A stretch of 64,000 nucleotides of DNA from Mycolicibacter virginiensis (GCF_022374935.2 NZ_CP092430.2:2294001-2358000), one strand, 5' to 3'; counted from the first letter of the stretch, positions 49,347 to 57,867 are shown. Notes: a model not told the origin generated them from the sequence alone. A program made the numbers and translations.

Positions 49347-50828
49347 ATGCTGTTTGTCAGTTACGCCAGCCAGGATCGCGCGTTGGTCGATCCGCTGGTT
49401 TCCGTCCTGCGCAGCGCCGACCAGCACGTGTGGCTGGACGAAGAACTGGGCGGTGGCGAGGCGTGGTGGCAGACAATCCTGGACCGGATCCGGTGTTGCT
49501 CGGTGTTCGTCGTCGCGTTGTCCAACAACTCATTGCGGTCCAAGCCTTGTCAGGCGGAGTTGGCCTATGCGCGGGCGCTGCAACGCCCGGTTCTGCCGGT
49601 GCAGATCGGCCCGGTCGACAGTGTGCGTGTCACCCCACTGGCCGCGACCCAGGTCATCGACTACCGGATGCGTGACGCCGCCGCCCACGCTCGATTGGTC
49701 GCCGCCCTGCAGAGCCTGTCGCGCCGTGCCGTACCGCTGCCTGCACAGTTGCCGGAGGAACCAATGGTGCCCTTCGCCTACCTGATGCGGCTTTCCTCGG
49801 AGCTGTCGGGACCCGAGCTGAGCTACCACAAGCAGGGCGAACTCCTCTTGGAGCTTCGGTCGCGGCTCGACGAGGACTGTCACGATCCCACCGTCCGCAA
49901 TGACATCGTCCAGCTCCTGTGCCGGTTGCGTGACCGGCCGGACGTCACCGTGCGAACCCGAGCCGACGTCGACGCGGTTCTGGCCGCTAACGACCCGAGC
50001 TTCACTGCCGCTACCGTCGGCATGCCGGTCGCCGCGGTAACCGGGCCGCGGCCCGTGATCACCCGCCCGGCGCCCGACGTAGCGCGGGCCGGTACGGACG
50101 GTTCGGATCGCGTTGACGCCGACCCGCGGCATCGGGGTGGACCGGTGAAGAAGCTGCTGCTCGCCGGCGCCGCCGTGGCGGTGGCGGTGGCCGGTGCGCT
50201 GGCATTCGGACTCACCCGCACGCCACCCGAGTTGCCGACACCGAACCTGGCCGCTGACGATGACGTACAGGCCGTAATGGCAACCCCCGCAATGGAGACC
50301 GTGCAGGCCGACCTCGAAGCGCTCAAGCCGGCCGGATCAATAGCGGCGTCAGAGCCGGAATGCCTGGGTGTTCTGTACCCGGGCTTGGACTCGGATTACC
50401 GGGACACTCAGGTCCAGCGGGCGGCGTGGAAGGTGCTGGAAGAACCGGGCGGCCTGCAACGGGCCGGCGTCAACGGCCGGCCTTTCGTGGACCAGGACAT
50501 TGTGGCCTTCGCCCCGAACTCCGGGCGGGCTGCGGCTTTCGTCGAGCAGTCGGTGGCGCGGTGGCAGGCCTGTGCGGGCAAGACGGTCACCGTGACCTAT
50601 CCCGACCACAACACCTACACCTGGACTATCGGGGACACCGTCGGTGGCGCACCGCGGATCTCGCAGACCTACACCCTGGGCTCCGAGGCATACAGCTGCC
50701 AGCGGGTGCTCAATGCGGTAGCTGACACGGTGATCGACGTCAAAGCCTGCGGCGCGCACATCACCGACGAGGCGGATGCGCTCAACGACGTGATCGCCGC
50801 GCTGGTGACGCGGGCTCCCGCGTTCTGA
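49347..50828 (+). CDS. TIR domain protein with transmembrane helix and PknH-type sensor domain
   Basis: A 493-residue protein with an unusual architecture. Residues 1-125: a TIR domain of the TIR_2 type (MLFVSYASQDRALVDPLV, then GGGEAWWQTILDRI, VVALSNNSL, and CQAELAYARAL with E71 as the candidate NADase glutamate). Residues 135-265: helical and disordered linker. Residues 268-290: membrane helix [20 protein letters not shown]. Residues 291-493: an extracytoplasmic domain with four cysteines (PECLG, WQACAGK, YSCQRVL, VKACGA) matching the PknH C-terminal/LpqQ-type sensor fold. GGAG at 49337-49340 supports the ATG at 49347; ATG 49326 is the alternative. Convergent with lldD2. Confidence 0.87.
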   Translation: MLFVSYASQDRALVDPLVSVLRSADQHVWLDEELGGGEAWWQTILDRIRCCSVFVVALSNNSLRSKPCQAELAYARALQRPVLPVQIGPVDSVRVTPLAATQVIDYRMRDAAAHARLVAALQSLSRRAVPLPAQLPEEPMVPFAYLMRLSSELSGPELSYHKQGELLLELRSRLDEDCHDPTVRNDIVQLLCRLRDRPDVTVRTRADVDAVLAANDPSFTAATVGMPVAAVTGPRPVITRPAPDVARAGTDGSDRVDADPRHRGGPVKKLLLAGAAVAVAVAGALAFGLTRTPPELPTPNLAADDDVQAVMATPAMETVQADLEALKPAGSIAASEPECLGVLYPGLDSDYRDTQVQRAAWKVLEEPGGLQRAGVNGRPFVDQDIVAFAPNSGRAAAFVEQSVARWQACAGKTVTVTYPDHNTYTWTIGDTVGGAPRISQTYTLGSEAYSCQRVLNAVADTVIDVKACGAHITDEADALNDVIAALVTRAPAF

Positions 50829-50844
50829 GCGAAGTACGCAACCG

Positions 50845-52083
50845 CTACCGGCGCGGCACCAGTCGCTGTAGCTGGGTGACATGCTGTGGTGTCAGTTCAG
50901 CGAGTTCGCTGACCCCGAGCAACCGCATGGTGCGCCGGATCTGTTCGGCGAGGATTTCGATCACGCGGTGCACACCGGCCTGCCCACCGGCCATCAGGCC
51001 ATAGAGGTAGGCCCGGCCGATCAGGGTGCAGCGGGCACCCAGCGCGACCGCTGCCACGATGTCGGCGCCCGACATGATGCCGGTGTCCAGCAGGATCTCG
51101 GTGTCGGCCCCGACCTCGCGCACCACTTCGGGCAACAGCTGGAACGGCACCGGCGCTCGATCGAGCTGGCGGCCGCCATGGTTGGACAACACGATGCCGT
51201 CCACACCGCGATCGACCACCGCGCGGGCATCGTCGAGGCTCTGGATGCCTTTTACGACGAATCGGCCCGGCCATTGTGACTTGACCCAGGCCAGATCGTC
51301 GAAGGTGAGGCTCGGATCGAACATGGTGTCCATGTACTGCGCGACGGTGCCCGACCATCGGTCCAGCGACGCAAAGGACAACGGTTCAGTGGTGAGCAGG
51401 TCGAACCACCAGGCCGGATGCACCGCGGCATCGGCGACCGTGCGCAGCGTCAGCGCCGGTGGGATGGACATGCCGTTGCGGGAGTCGCGTCGCCGCGCTC
51501 CGGCGACCGGACAGTCGACGGTGGCCAGCAGGGTGTCGTAGCCGGCTTCGGCGGCGCGGCGCAGCAGCGCCATCGACCGGTCGCGGTCATGCCACATGTA
51601 CAGCTGAAACCAGCGGCGGGCCCCGGGGGCGGCCGCCGCGACATCTTCGATCGAGGCGGTGCCCAAGGTCGACAGCGCGAACGGGATACCGGCGGCCTCG
51701 GCGGCGCGGGCGCCGGCCAGCTCGCCCGCGGTGTGCATCAGCCGGGTGAAGCCGGTCGGTGCGATCGCGAACGGCAACGCCACCGGCGCGCCGAGCACCT
51801 CGCGGCTGGTGTCGACCTTCGAGACATCGCGCAGGATGGCCGGATGAAACTCGATGTCCCGGAAGGCCTGTCGGGCTCGTTCCAGCGAGATCTCGTCTTC
51901 GGCGGCGCCGTCGGTGTAGTCGAAGGCGGCTCGGGGGGTGCGTCGTTTGGCGAGCAGACGTAGGTCTTCGACGGTCAATGCGGTCTCAAGCCGGCGCGCG
52001 GTGCGATTCAATCGTGGCCTGCGGAAACGGATCAGTGGCGCAAGTTCACCGATCCTGGGAACCCGTCGCTTGATCGCCGACAT
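50845..52083 (-). CDS. lldD2: FMN-dependent L-lactate dehydrogenase (quinone)
   Basis: A 412-residue alpha-hydroxy-acid oxidase family enzyme that oxidises L-lactate to pyruvate and feeds the respiratory chain. FMN-barrel motifs [42 protein letters not shown], the catalytic [12 protein letters not shown] and [20 protein letters not shown] are intact. Matches Rv1872c, reported essential for growth on lactate. AAGGAG precedes the ATG. It follows the TIR gene tail-to-tail with 16 bases between. Confidence 0.95.
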   Translation of the reverse strand: MSAIKRRVPRIGELAPLIRFRRPRLNRTARRLETALTVEDLRLLAKRRTPRAAFDYTDGAAEDEISLERARQAFRDIEFHPAILRDVSKVDTSREVLGAPVALPFAIAPTGFTRLMHTAGELAGARAAEAAGIPFALSTLGTASIEDVAAAAPGARRWFQLYMWHDRDRSMALLRRAAEAGYDTLLATVDCPVAGARRRDSRNGMSIPPALTLRTVADAAVHPAWWFDLLTTEPLSFASLDRWSGTVAQYMDTMFDPSLTFDDLAWVKSQWPGRFVVKGIQSLDDARAVVDRGVDGIVLSNHGGRQLDRAPVPFQLLPEVVREVGADTEILLDTGIMSGADIVAAVALGARCTLIGRAYLYGLMAGGQAGVHRVIEILAEQIRRTMRLLGVSELAELTPQHVTQLQRLVPRR

Positions 52084-52131
52084 CGCTGACTCCTTCCCTG
52101 CTGTACGTCGAACTGTGCCACGGTTGATGTC

Positions 52132-52602
52132 ATGGCCGGAACCTCCGACCCATTCGGGCTACAGCGTTTCGTCGACGCACAGGCCGGTGTGTACGACACT
52201 GTGGTCGCCGAACTGCGCGACGGCCGCAAGCGCAGCCACTGGATGTGGTTCGTGTTTCCGCAGCTCTCCGGCTTAGGGGCCAGCGCGATGGCGCAGCGTT
52301 ACGGCATCGCGTCGCCCGCCGAGGCACGCGCGTATCTGGCTCACGCCGTGCTGGGGCCGCGGCTGCGGGAGTGCGTGGGCTTGATCAACGCGGTGAGCGG
52401 CCGGTCCATCGAGGAGATCCTGGGCTGGCCCGACGACATCAAGCTGCGGTCCTCGATGACATTGTTCGGGCGGGCGTGTGAAGGTGGTGGCCACGTCGGC
52501 CGGTGCTGCTGCCGCGACTTTCGTGAGGTACTGGACCGCTATTACGACGGGCAGGAGGATCCGGTGACCCTGGACCGACTGGCGTGGCTTGCCCGAGGGT
52601 GA
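52132..52602 (+). CDS. DUF1810 family protein (Rv1873-like)
   Basis: A 156-residue soluble protein. The family blocks [29 protein letters not shown] and [12 protein letters not shown] are complete, and a Cys-rich [14 protein letters not shown] is near the end. The family fold is largely helical with unknown function; a link to calpastatin-like proteins in databases has little basis. Divergent from lldD2 with a 48-base gap, convergent with the deaminase gene. Confidence 0.88.
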   Translation: MAGTSDPFGLQRFVDAQAGVYDTVVAELRDGRKRSHWMWFVFPQLSGLGASAMAQRYGIASPAEARAYLAHAVLGPRLRECVGLINAVSGRSIEEILGWPDDIKLRSSMTLFGRACEGGGHVGRCCCRDFREVLDRYYDGQEDPVTLDRLAWLARG

Positions 52603-52605
52603 GGA

Positions 52606-53088
52606 TTACCGATTTTGGTAGCGGGCCCTAAACAGCGCCTTCAAGTCCTGTTCGAACTCCGGTGCCGGCCCGTCGACCACCGCGTGCGGGGCGACTGCGG
52701 TGATCGGCAGCGGGGCGACCGGGGCCGCCGGCACCTGCAGCTCGCGCAGCCATTCGGTCAGTTGCGCCGCCGATGAGGCGTAGACGATCCGGCCCAGTCC
52801 GACCCAGGCGTGGGCCGCGGCGCACATCGCGCAGTGTTCGCCGGAGGTGTAGACGGTGGTCTGGATGCGTTGCGCTGGAATGAGATTGGCTACCGCCCAC
52901 TGGGCGATGGTGAACTCGGGATGGCGGGTGGCATCGCCGTCGCCGGCCCGGTTGCGGTCCTCGAAGAGCACCGTGCCGTCGGCGTCGACCAACAGCGATC
53001 CGAACGGATCGTCGCCGTGTATCAATGCCTCGCCGGCCAATTCGACGCAGCGGGCCAGATAACCACGGTCGGCATCGCTGAGCGTCAC
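52606..53088 (-). CDS. Cytidine/deoxycytidylate deaminase-family zinc enzyme
   Basis: A 160-residue deaminase. Zinc and proton-shuttle motifs are HPEF (HxE type, with Glu as shuttle) and EHCAMC, where the family normally has PCxxC; His replaces Pro but both zinc cysteines remain. It resembles guanine deaminase and tRNA-adenosine/nucleoside deaminases; the substrate cannot be assigned. A C-terminal extension of about 40 residues is proline-rich. Same direction as ahpD but separated from it by a strong hairpin. Confidence 0.82.
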   Translation of the reverse strand: MTLSDADRGYLARCVELAGEALIHGDDPFGSLLVDADGTVLFEDRNRAGDGDATRHPEFTIAQWAVANLIPAQRIQTTVYTSGEHCAMCAAAHAWVGLGRIVYASSAAQLTEWLRELQVPAAPVAPLPITAVAPHAVVDGPAPEFEQDLKALFRARYQNR

Positions 53089-53103
53089 GAGAGCAAAGTC
53101 TAC

Positions 53104-53134
53104 GGCGCGCGCCGGGCATCGCCCGGCGCGCGCC
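53104..53134 (-). terminator. Strong hairpin terminator after ahpCD
   Basis: GGCGCGCGCCGGGC-ATC-GCCCGGCGCGCGCC, a perfect 14-bp stem with a 3-base loop, 17 bases beyond the ahpD stop codon on the minus strand. It lacks a long U tract, as is usual in mycobacteria. Confidence 0.75.
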
Positions 53135-53151
53135 GATAGGGACTGGAACGC

Positions 53152-53688
53152 CTAAGTAGCAGTTGGGTCGGCGCTGGCGGCGAAGACCGCCTGCGCCACC
53201 CCAGCCACGATCGAGGCGACCTTGAGAGCTTCCAGTACCGCTTCGCGGCCGACGCCCGCCTCCCGGACGACCTGTTCGTGGGAGGCAACGCACGCCTGGC
53301 AGCCGTTGATGGCCGAGACTGCGAAGCTCCACAGTTCGAAGTTGGCCTTGTCGACCCCCGGGTTGCCGATGATGTTCATCCGCAACCCGGGCCGCAGGTC
53401 GTCATAGCTGCCGTCCAGGAAGTGCCGACCACGGTAGAACACGTTGTTCATGCCCATGATCGACGCGGCGCCCAGGGCGGCCTGATAGGCCTCCGCCGAC
53501 AGGTTGTCGGCGGCCTCGGCCCCGATCTCGGCCAGCACTGTGGCGTTGCGGGTGGCCGCGGCAGTGGCCAGCAGGCTGCCCCAGAGCTGCTCTTCGTTCA
53601 GGACCGTGGTGCGGGCGATCGAACCCAGGTTGAGCTTGAGGTCCTTGGCGTACTCCGGGATCGCGTTCTTGAGGTTCTCAATACTCAT
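53152..53688 (-). CDS. ahpD: Alkyl hydroperoxide reductase AhpD
   Basis: A 178-residue disulphide reductase that recycles AhpC in mycobacteria, passing electrons from dihydrolipoamide-based carriers. The active CxxC is C130 and C133 in [13 protein letters not shown], with H137, as in Rv2429. Length is normal. It lies 64 bases downstream of ahpC and ends at a strong terminator. In M. tuberculosis this pair is at Rv2428-Rv2429, a different chromosomal place from memory. Confidence 0.95.
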   Translation of the reverse strand: MSIENLKNAIPEYAKDLKLNLGSIARTTVLNEEQLWGSLLATAAATRNATVLAEIGAEAADNLSAEAYQAALGAASIMGMNNVFYRGRHFLDGSYDDLRPGLRMNIIGNPGVDKANFELWSFAVSAINGCQACVASHEQVVREAGVGREAVLEALKVASIVAGVAQAVFAASADPTAT

Positions 53689-53752
53689 TGGCGCTGTTCC
53701 TCCTCATCCTGGCGCCCGACATCACCGCGAGTGCGATTCATACGGCTGCGAT

Positions 53753-54340
53753 CTACAGGGATTCTTTGAGCAGTTCGCCGACGTTGAGGGTCGCCTCGCC
53801 CTTCTTCCAGTTGCAGGCGCACAGCTCGTCGGACTGCAGCGCGTCCAGCACCCGCAGCACCTCGTCGACGTTGCGACCCACCGAACCCGCCGTCACCGAG
53901 ACGAACTGAATCTCGTTGTTGGGGTCGATGATGAAGGTGGCCCGGTCGGCGACGCCGTCGGAGTTGAGCACACCGGTGGCGGTCACCAGTTCGCGGTTGA
54001 GGTCCGACAGCATCGGGAACGGCAGCGTCTTGAGGTCCTCGTGCTGGGCGCGCCAGTTGTAGTGCACGAACTCGTTGTCGGTCGAGGCGCCGAGAATCTG
54101 GGCGTCGCGGTCGGCGAACTCGTCGTTCAGCTTGCCGAACGCCGCGATCTCGGTGGGGCAGATGAAGGTGAAGTCCTTGGGCCAGAAGAACACCACGCGC
54201 CACTTGCCGGCGTAGTCATCGCTGGTGATGGTGGTGAAGAAGTCGTCGGGCCCGCTCGCGTCGACCTTCGACAGATCGCCCGGGATCAAGGCGGTGAGCC
54301 GGTAGGACGGGAACTGCTCGCCGATAGTCAACAGTGCCAT
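53753..54340 (-). CDS. ahpC: Alkyl hydroperoxide reductase AhpC (peroxiredoxin)
   Basis: A 195-residue 2-Cys peroxiredoxin that reduces organic peroxides and peroxynitrite. Peroxidatic C61 is in FTFICPTEI, and the resolving cysteines are in DELCACNWKKGEA, all as in M. tuberculosis AhpC. AAGGAG is 4 bases before the ATG at 54340. Divergent from oxyR across a 116-base control region, so likely induced by OxyR on peroxide. Confidence 0.96.
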   Translation of the reverse strand: MALLTIGEQFPSYRLTALIPGDLSKVDASGPDDFFTTITSDDYAGKWRVVFFWPKDFTFICPTEIAAFGKLNDEFADRDAQILGASTDNEFVHYNWRAQHEDLKTLPFPMLSDLNRELVTATGVLNSDGVADRATFIIDPNNEIQFVSVTAGSVGRNVDEVLRVLDALQSDELCACNWKKGEATLNVGELLKESL

Positions 54341-54443
54341 GACACTCCTTGTGATGTGAGATTTCTGCATTCGGGGCGCGTTCGACGCCCGCACGCTCCA
54401 TCGTGCCCTATCTGAATTAAAAATAAAAGGTGATGCCACGCAC

Positions 54444-54449
54444 TATAAT
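54444..54449 (+). promoter_or_regulatory. Perfect -10 box for a leaderless oxyR transcript
   Basis: TATAAT ends 7 bases before the oxyR ATG, placing the transcript start at the A of the start codon. No ribosome site is present. Confidence 0.55.
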
Positions 54450-54450
54450 T

Positions 54451-54465
54451 ATCGGCATGACCGAT
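54451..54465. promoter_or_regulatory. Candidate OxyR binding site overlapping the oxyR start codon
   Basis: ATCGGC-ATG-ACCGAT is an inverted repeat of the ATC-N9-GAT (T-N11-A) type described for mycobacterial oxyR-ahpC regions (cttATCggc-N3-gccGATaag). It covers the transcript start of oxyR, so binding would repress oxyR and could activate ahpC from about 110 bases away. Confidence 0.6.
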
Positions 54466-55389
54466 GCAAGCTATCAGCCGACGCTCGCCGGCCTGCGGGC
54501 ATTCACCGCCGTGGCCGAGAAGCACCACTTCAGTCTGGCGGCGGCCGGGCTGGGCCTGAGCCAGTCGACACTGTCGCAGGCGCTGTCGTCGTTGGAGGCC
54601 GGGTTGGGCGTCCAACTGATCGAGCGCTCCACACGGCGGGTTTTTCTGACCGCCGAGGGGCAGCAGTTGCTGCCGTACGCCCACGCCGTATTGGATGCGG
54701 CGGCGCAGTTCTCGGCGGCCGCCGCCGGGGTGGCCGACCCGCTGCAGGGTGCCATGCGGCTCGGCCTGATCCCGACAGTGGCGCCGTATGTGCTGCCCGC
54801 CGTGCTGGCGGGATTGTCCGAGCAACTACCGGACCTGAATCTGCGAGTGATCGAAGACCAGACCGAACGGCTGCTCACCGGACTGCGGGAGGGTGCGGTC
54901 GACGCGGCCGTGATGGCGTTGCCGGCAGAGGTGGCCGGGCTGACCGAAATACCGATCTACGACGAGGATTTCGTGTTGGCGCTGCCGCCCGGCCATGCGC
55001 TGGCCGGCAAGCGTCGGGTAGCGCCGACAGTGCTGGCGGACCTACCGTTGCTGCTGCTCGACGAGGGCCACTGCCTGCGTGACCAGACCTTGGAGATCTG
55101 CCGTAACGCAGGAGTGCGTGCCGAGTTGGCCACCACCCGCGCCGCATCGCTGGCCACCGCGGTCCAGTGCGTCAACGGTGGACTGGGGGTGACGTTGATC
55201 CCGCAGACCGCGGTGGCGGTCGAAGCGGAGCGCAACGGCCTGGCATTGGCCTATTTCGCGCCGCCGGCGCCCGGCCGGCGGATCGGGCTGGTATTTCGCA
55301 CCTCCAGTGGACGCGACGAGTCCTATCGGCGGTTGGCGGGCATCATCGGCCACGTCGTTGCCGCGGGCCACCAGGTCGAGCTGGTCTGA
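54457..55389 (+). CDS. oxyR: Peroxide-sensing LysR regulator OxyR
   Basis: A 310-residue LysR-type regulator with an N-terminal winged helix ([20 protein letters not shown], then [20 protein letters not shown]) and the redox domain containing C206 and C215 in [18 protein letters not shown], nine residues apart like C199/C208 of enteric OxyR. Fully open, in contrast to the multiply mutated oxyR pseudogene of M. tuberculosis. The ATG at 54457 gives the family start and fits the leaderless promoter. Controls ahpC and itself. Confidence 0.95.
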   Translation: MTDASYQPTLAGLRAFTAVAEKHHFSLAAAGLGLSQSTLSQALSSLEAGLGVQLIERSTRRVFLTAEGQQLLPYAHAVLDAAAQFSAAAAGVADPLQGAMRLGLIPTVAPYVLPAVLAGLSEQLPDLNLRVIEDQTERLLTGLREGAVDAAVMALPAEVAGLTEIPIYDEDFVLALPPGHALAGKRRVAPTVLADLPLLLLDEGHCLRDQTLEICRNAGVRAELATTRAASLATAVQCVNGGLGVTLIPQTAVAVEAERNGLALAYFAPPAPGRRIGLVFRTSSGRDESYRRLAGIIGHVVAAGHQVELV

Positions 55390-55423
55390 GTAGCGTCGCG
55401 GTCGCGGCCCGGTGGGCGGCGTT

Positions 55424-55429
55424 TAGGCT
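55424..55429 (+). promoter_or_regulatory. Candidate -10 box, leaderless enoyl-CoA hydratase gene
   Basis: TAGGCT ends 6 bases before the GTG at 55436; identical in sequence and near-identical in spacing to the modA element. Confidence 0.4.
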
Positions 55430-55435
55430 GCACGG

Positions 55436-56203
55436 GTGATCCTGACGATCGAAGAAGAGAACCGGGTTCGGACTCTCACGCTTAATCGCCCCGATGCCCT
55501 CAACGCGTTCAACGAGGCGCTCTACGACGCCACGGCCGAGGCGTTGCTCGCCGCAGCCGACGACCCCGACGTCGCGGTGGTCCTGATAACCGGGGCCGGG
55601 CGGGCATTCAGCGCCGGCACCGACCTGGCCGAGATGCAGGCCATGGTGACCGATCCGGATTTCGTTCCCGGTAAACACGGCTTCCGCGGTCTTATCGCGG
55701 CGCTGGGGCAATTCCCGAAGCCGCTGATCTGCGCGGTCAACGGCCTCGGTCTGGGGATCGGAACGACGATCCTGGGCTTCGCCGACCTGGCGTTCATGTC
55801 ATCGAGCGCGCGACTGAAGTGCCCGTTCACCAGCCTGGGGGTGGCGCCGGAGGCGGCCTCCTCCTACCTGCTTCCGCGATTGATGGGACGGCAGAACGCG
55901 GCCTGGCTCTTGATGTCCTCGGAGTGGATCACCGCGGACGAGGCGCTGCGGATGGGCTTGGTCTTCGCGGTCTGTGAGCCGGAGGAGCTACTGGGCGAGG
56001 CCCGTCGGCACGCGGAAGTCCTTGCATCCCGGCCTATTTCGAGCCTCATGGCGGTCAAGAGTGCGATGGTCGAGCCGACTAGGGCAGAGACCCTGGCCGC
56101 GGTTGAGCGGGAGAACGCGTTCTTCGCCGAGCTCTTGGGTGGTCAGGCCAACGCCGATGCGCTGGCCGAGTTCACCGGCCGGCGAGGCGGCGAATCAGTG
56201 TGA
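55436..56203 (+). CDS. Enoyl-CoA hydratase/isomerase family protein
   Basis: A 255-residue crotonase-fold enzyme. VRTLTLNRPDALNAFNEAL, the oxyanion loop GAGRAFSAGTDLAEM, AVNGLGLGIGTTILGFADL and FTSLGVAPEAASSYLLPRLMG are family blocks. Of the two hydratase glutamates, only one position is filled (PEAASS), and the other reads GIG-T, so an isomerase or other crotonase activity is equally possible. GTG start. Its end overlaps the convergent bfd gene by 9 bases. Confidence 0.88.
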   Translation: MILTIEEENRVRTLTLNRPDALNAFNEALYDATAEALLAAADDPDVAVVLITGAGRAFSAGTDLAEMQAMVTDPDFVPGKHGFRGLIAALGQFPKPLICAVNGLGLGIGTTILGFADLAFMSSSARLKCPFTSLGVAPEAASSYLLPRLMGRQNAAWLLMSSEWITADEALRMGLVFAVCEPEELLGEARRHAEVLASRPISSLMAVKSAMVEPTRAETLAAVERENAFFAELLGGQANADALAEFTGRRGGESV

Positions 56204-56431
56204 TCCGACGGGGCTGATGTCCAGCGCGAGATGCCGCAGCGCACCGTTGTCGGCAGTGCGGGGCGCCGCGGCCAGGGTGGCCTCGATGATGCCGCGCACG
56301 GTGCAGCGGCACCGGCCGCAGTCGCCACCCGCGCCGCACATCGCGGCAACCTCTTTCGACGTCGACGCCCCGGCGGCGACGGCGTCGGACACCATCTGAT
56401 TGGTGGCTCCGACACACAGGCATACGTACAT
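56195..56431 (-). CDS. bfd: Bacterioferritin-associated ferredoxin-like [2Fe-2S] protein
   Basis: A 78-residue protein with the Bfd fold: C4 and C6 (MYVCLCVGAT) and C38 and C41 (GAGGDCGRC) form the CxC...CxxC cluster site. An additional C32 and C43 are present, and a 30-residue tail follows. Bfd donates electrons to ferric iron in bacterioferritin to release it. It is 9 bases downstream of the gene at 56441 in the same direction and close to divergently transcribed bfrA, so function and iron control fit together. Confidence 0.9.
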   Translation of the reverse strand: MYVCLCVGATNQMVSDAVAAGASTSKEVAAMCGAGGDCGRCRCTVRGIIEATLAAAPRTADNGALRHLALDISPVGSH

Positions 56432-56440
56432 GCGATACCC

Positions 56441-57136
56441 CTACCGACCCTCGCCCACGGGCGCCATCAGATCGATCGAGGTGGCGACCTTCCCGACGAA
56501 CGGCCCGGGGTAACCACCGATTCCGATGCCGGACATCCACTCCGCGGCGGTGTCCGGGTGGTCGATCCATCGCTGTGCACTTGCCGCACTGTCGATTTCC
56601 AGCAGTGTCATCACCTCATGTCCGTCATCGACCGCTTGATACACCCACACTTTGCGCACTCCCGCGCCGGCGAACCGGTCCAATCCGGCGTGCACCTTGG
56701 CCATCAGGTCCGCGGGGTCGGCGACGGTGGCAACCGCGCCGACGATCACCTCCGAACGGTCCTGTTCGTCAACCGACGTGGCCAGGTTGATCTTTTCGAT
56801 AACCTCGCCGGCGAAGATCGCGGGCAGATCGTTGACCCCGGAGCGGTCGAACCATTCGAAGACCGCGGGGGAGCGCAGGAGCTCCTTGACCGAGACTCGG
56901 TGCCGCAGGCCGATGGTGACCAGCACCCGGTCCGGCTCGAACTCCGAGGTGTAGAGCACGGCATGGCGGGCACCCAAGTCGACGAGCGGGGAATGGTCCC
57001 GCTGAATCAGCGACCATGTCCGACCTACGTCGTCGACTCGGTAGTCCAGCGCCAGCACCAGCGAATGCGGATCGTTGCGGTGAGACATGCCGCTGCCCGA
57101 AATGCCGACACGATTGCCGGGCGAAACAAGTCTCAT
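56441..57136 (-). CDS. Conserved mycobacterial protein of unknown function, predicted iron-regulated (Rv1874-like)
   Basis: A 231-residue soluble protein. Two similar halves of about 100 residues resemble dimeric alpha-beta (ABM-like) folds, e.g. HAVLYTSEFEPDRVLVTIGL and RKVWVYQAVDDGHEVMTLLE, each followed by SVKELLRSPAVFEWF or AQRWIDHPDTAAEWM. No catalytic motif is recognised. The ATG at 57136 is chosen because a -10 box lies 8 bases upstream and because the length then agrees with that recalled for Rv1874; ATG 57088 is possible. The predicted IdeR box covers its promoter, suggesting repression by iron together with bfd. Confidence 0.75.
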   Translation of the reverse strand: MRLVSPGNRVGISGSGMSHRNDPHSLVLALDYRVDDVGRTWSLIQRDHSPLVDLGARHAVLYTSEFEPDRVLVTIGLRHRVSVKELLRSPAVFEWFDRSGVNDLPAIFAGEVIEKINLATSVDEQDRSEVIVGAVATVADPADLMAKVHAGLDRFAGAGVRKVWVYQAVDDGHEVMTLLEIDSAASAQRWIDHPDTAAEWMSGIGIGGYPGPFVGKVATSIDLMAPVGEGR

Positions 57137-57137
57137 G

Positions 57138-57156
57138 TTAGTAGAGTCTAACCTAA
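57138..57156. promoter_or_regulatory. Candidate IdeR (iron) box
   Basis: TTAGTAGAGTCTAACCTAA matches the 19-base consensus TTAGGTTAGGCTAACCTAA at 15 positions. It covers the -10 of the leftward gene and lies 216 bases upstream of bfrA, whose M. tuberculosis counterpart is activated by IdeR. Confidence 0.65.
57145..57150 (-). promoter_or_regulatory. Candidate -10 box inside the IdeR box
   Basis: TAGACT on the minus strand ends 8 bases before the ATG at 57136, predicting a leaderless transcript whose start site is masked when IdeR binds. Confidence 0.45.
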
Positions 57157-57371
57157 GTAAGGCGCACCTTGCGCGGGTCCGGTGATGTACGGCGATCTCC
57201 CACTCGCCCGAAGACCCAGAGCGGTGCGGCGATTCGACGCGCCGAGACGCGGGTAAACAGCCCACTGCAAGCGATGGCCTGCACTAGATTGAATTTGGCG
57301 CGTTACGGCGATGATTCAAGCCCCGTCCGTCGCGGCCGGCATGCGAGGTTCTTCACATCAGAGGAGAGATC

Positions 57372-57851
57372 ATGCAAGGCGACCCCGAGGTTCTCAAACT
57401 GCTCAACGAGCAGCTGACCAGTGAGCTCACCGCGATCAACCAGTACTTCCTGCACGCGAAGATGCAGGACAACTGGGGTTTCACCGAATTAGCCGGCCAT
57501 ACCCGCGAAGAATCGATGGAGGAGATGCGCCACGCCGAGACCGTCACCGACCGGATTCTGGTGCTCGGCGGCCTGCCGAATTATCAGCGCATCGGGTCGC
57601 TGCGCATTGGACAGACGCTGCGGGAACAGTTCGAAAGCGACCTGGCGCTGGAAATTGACGTGCTGAACCGGTTGCGGCCCGGCATCGTCATGTGCCGTGA
57701 GAAGCAGGACAGCACCACCGCCCAGATTCTTGAAACCATCCTCGCCGACGAGGAATCGCACATCGACCACCTGGAAACCCAACTGGAGCTGATGGACAAG
57801 CTCGGCGAGGCGCTGTACTCGGCACAGTGCGTCTCCCGCCCGCCGTCGTGA
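57372..57851 (+). CDS. bfrA: Bacterioferritin BfrA
   Basis: A 159-residue haem-containing ferritin forming 24-subunit iron-storage shells. Ferroxidase ligands E18, E51, H54, E94, E127 and H130 and the haem ligand M52 (EESMEEMRHAE) are all conserved, as is the length of Rv1876. GAGGAG precedes the ATG by about 6 bases. The 215 bases between the IdeR box and this gene show no other clear element; activation by IdeR from a distance is inferred from M. tuberculosis. Confidence 0.96.
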   Translation: MQGDPEVLKLLNEQLTSELTAINQYFLHAKMQDNWGFTELAGHTREESMEEMRHAETVTDRILVLGGLPNYQRIGSLRIGQTLREQFESDLALEIDVLNRLRPGIVMCREKQDSTTAQILETILADEESHIDHLETQLELMDKLGEALYSAQCVSRPPS

Positions 57852-57867
57852 TCGGCGCAGCCGGAGT

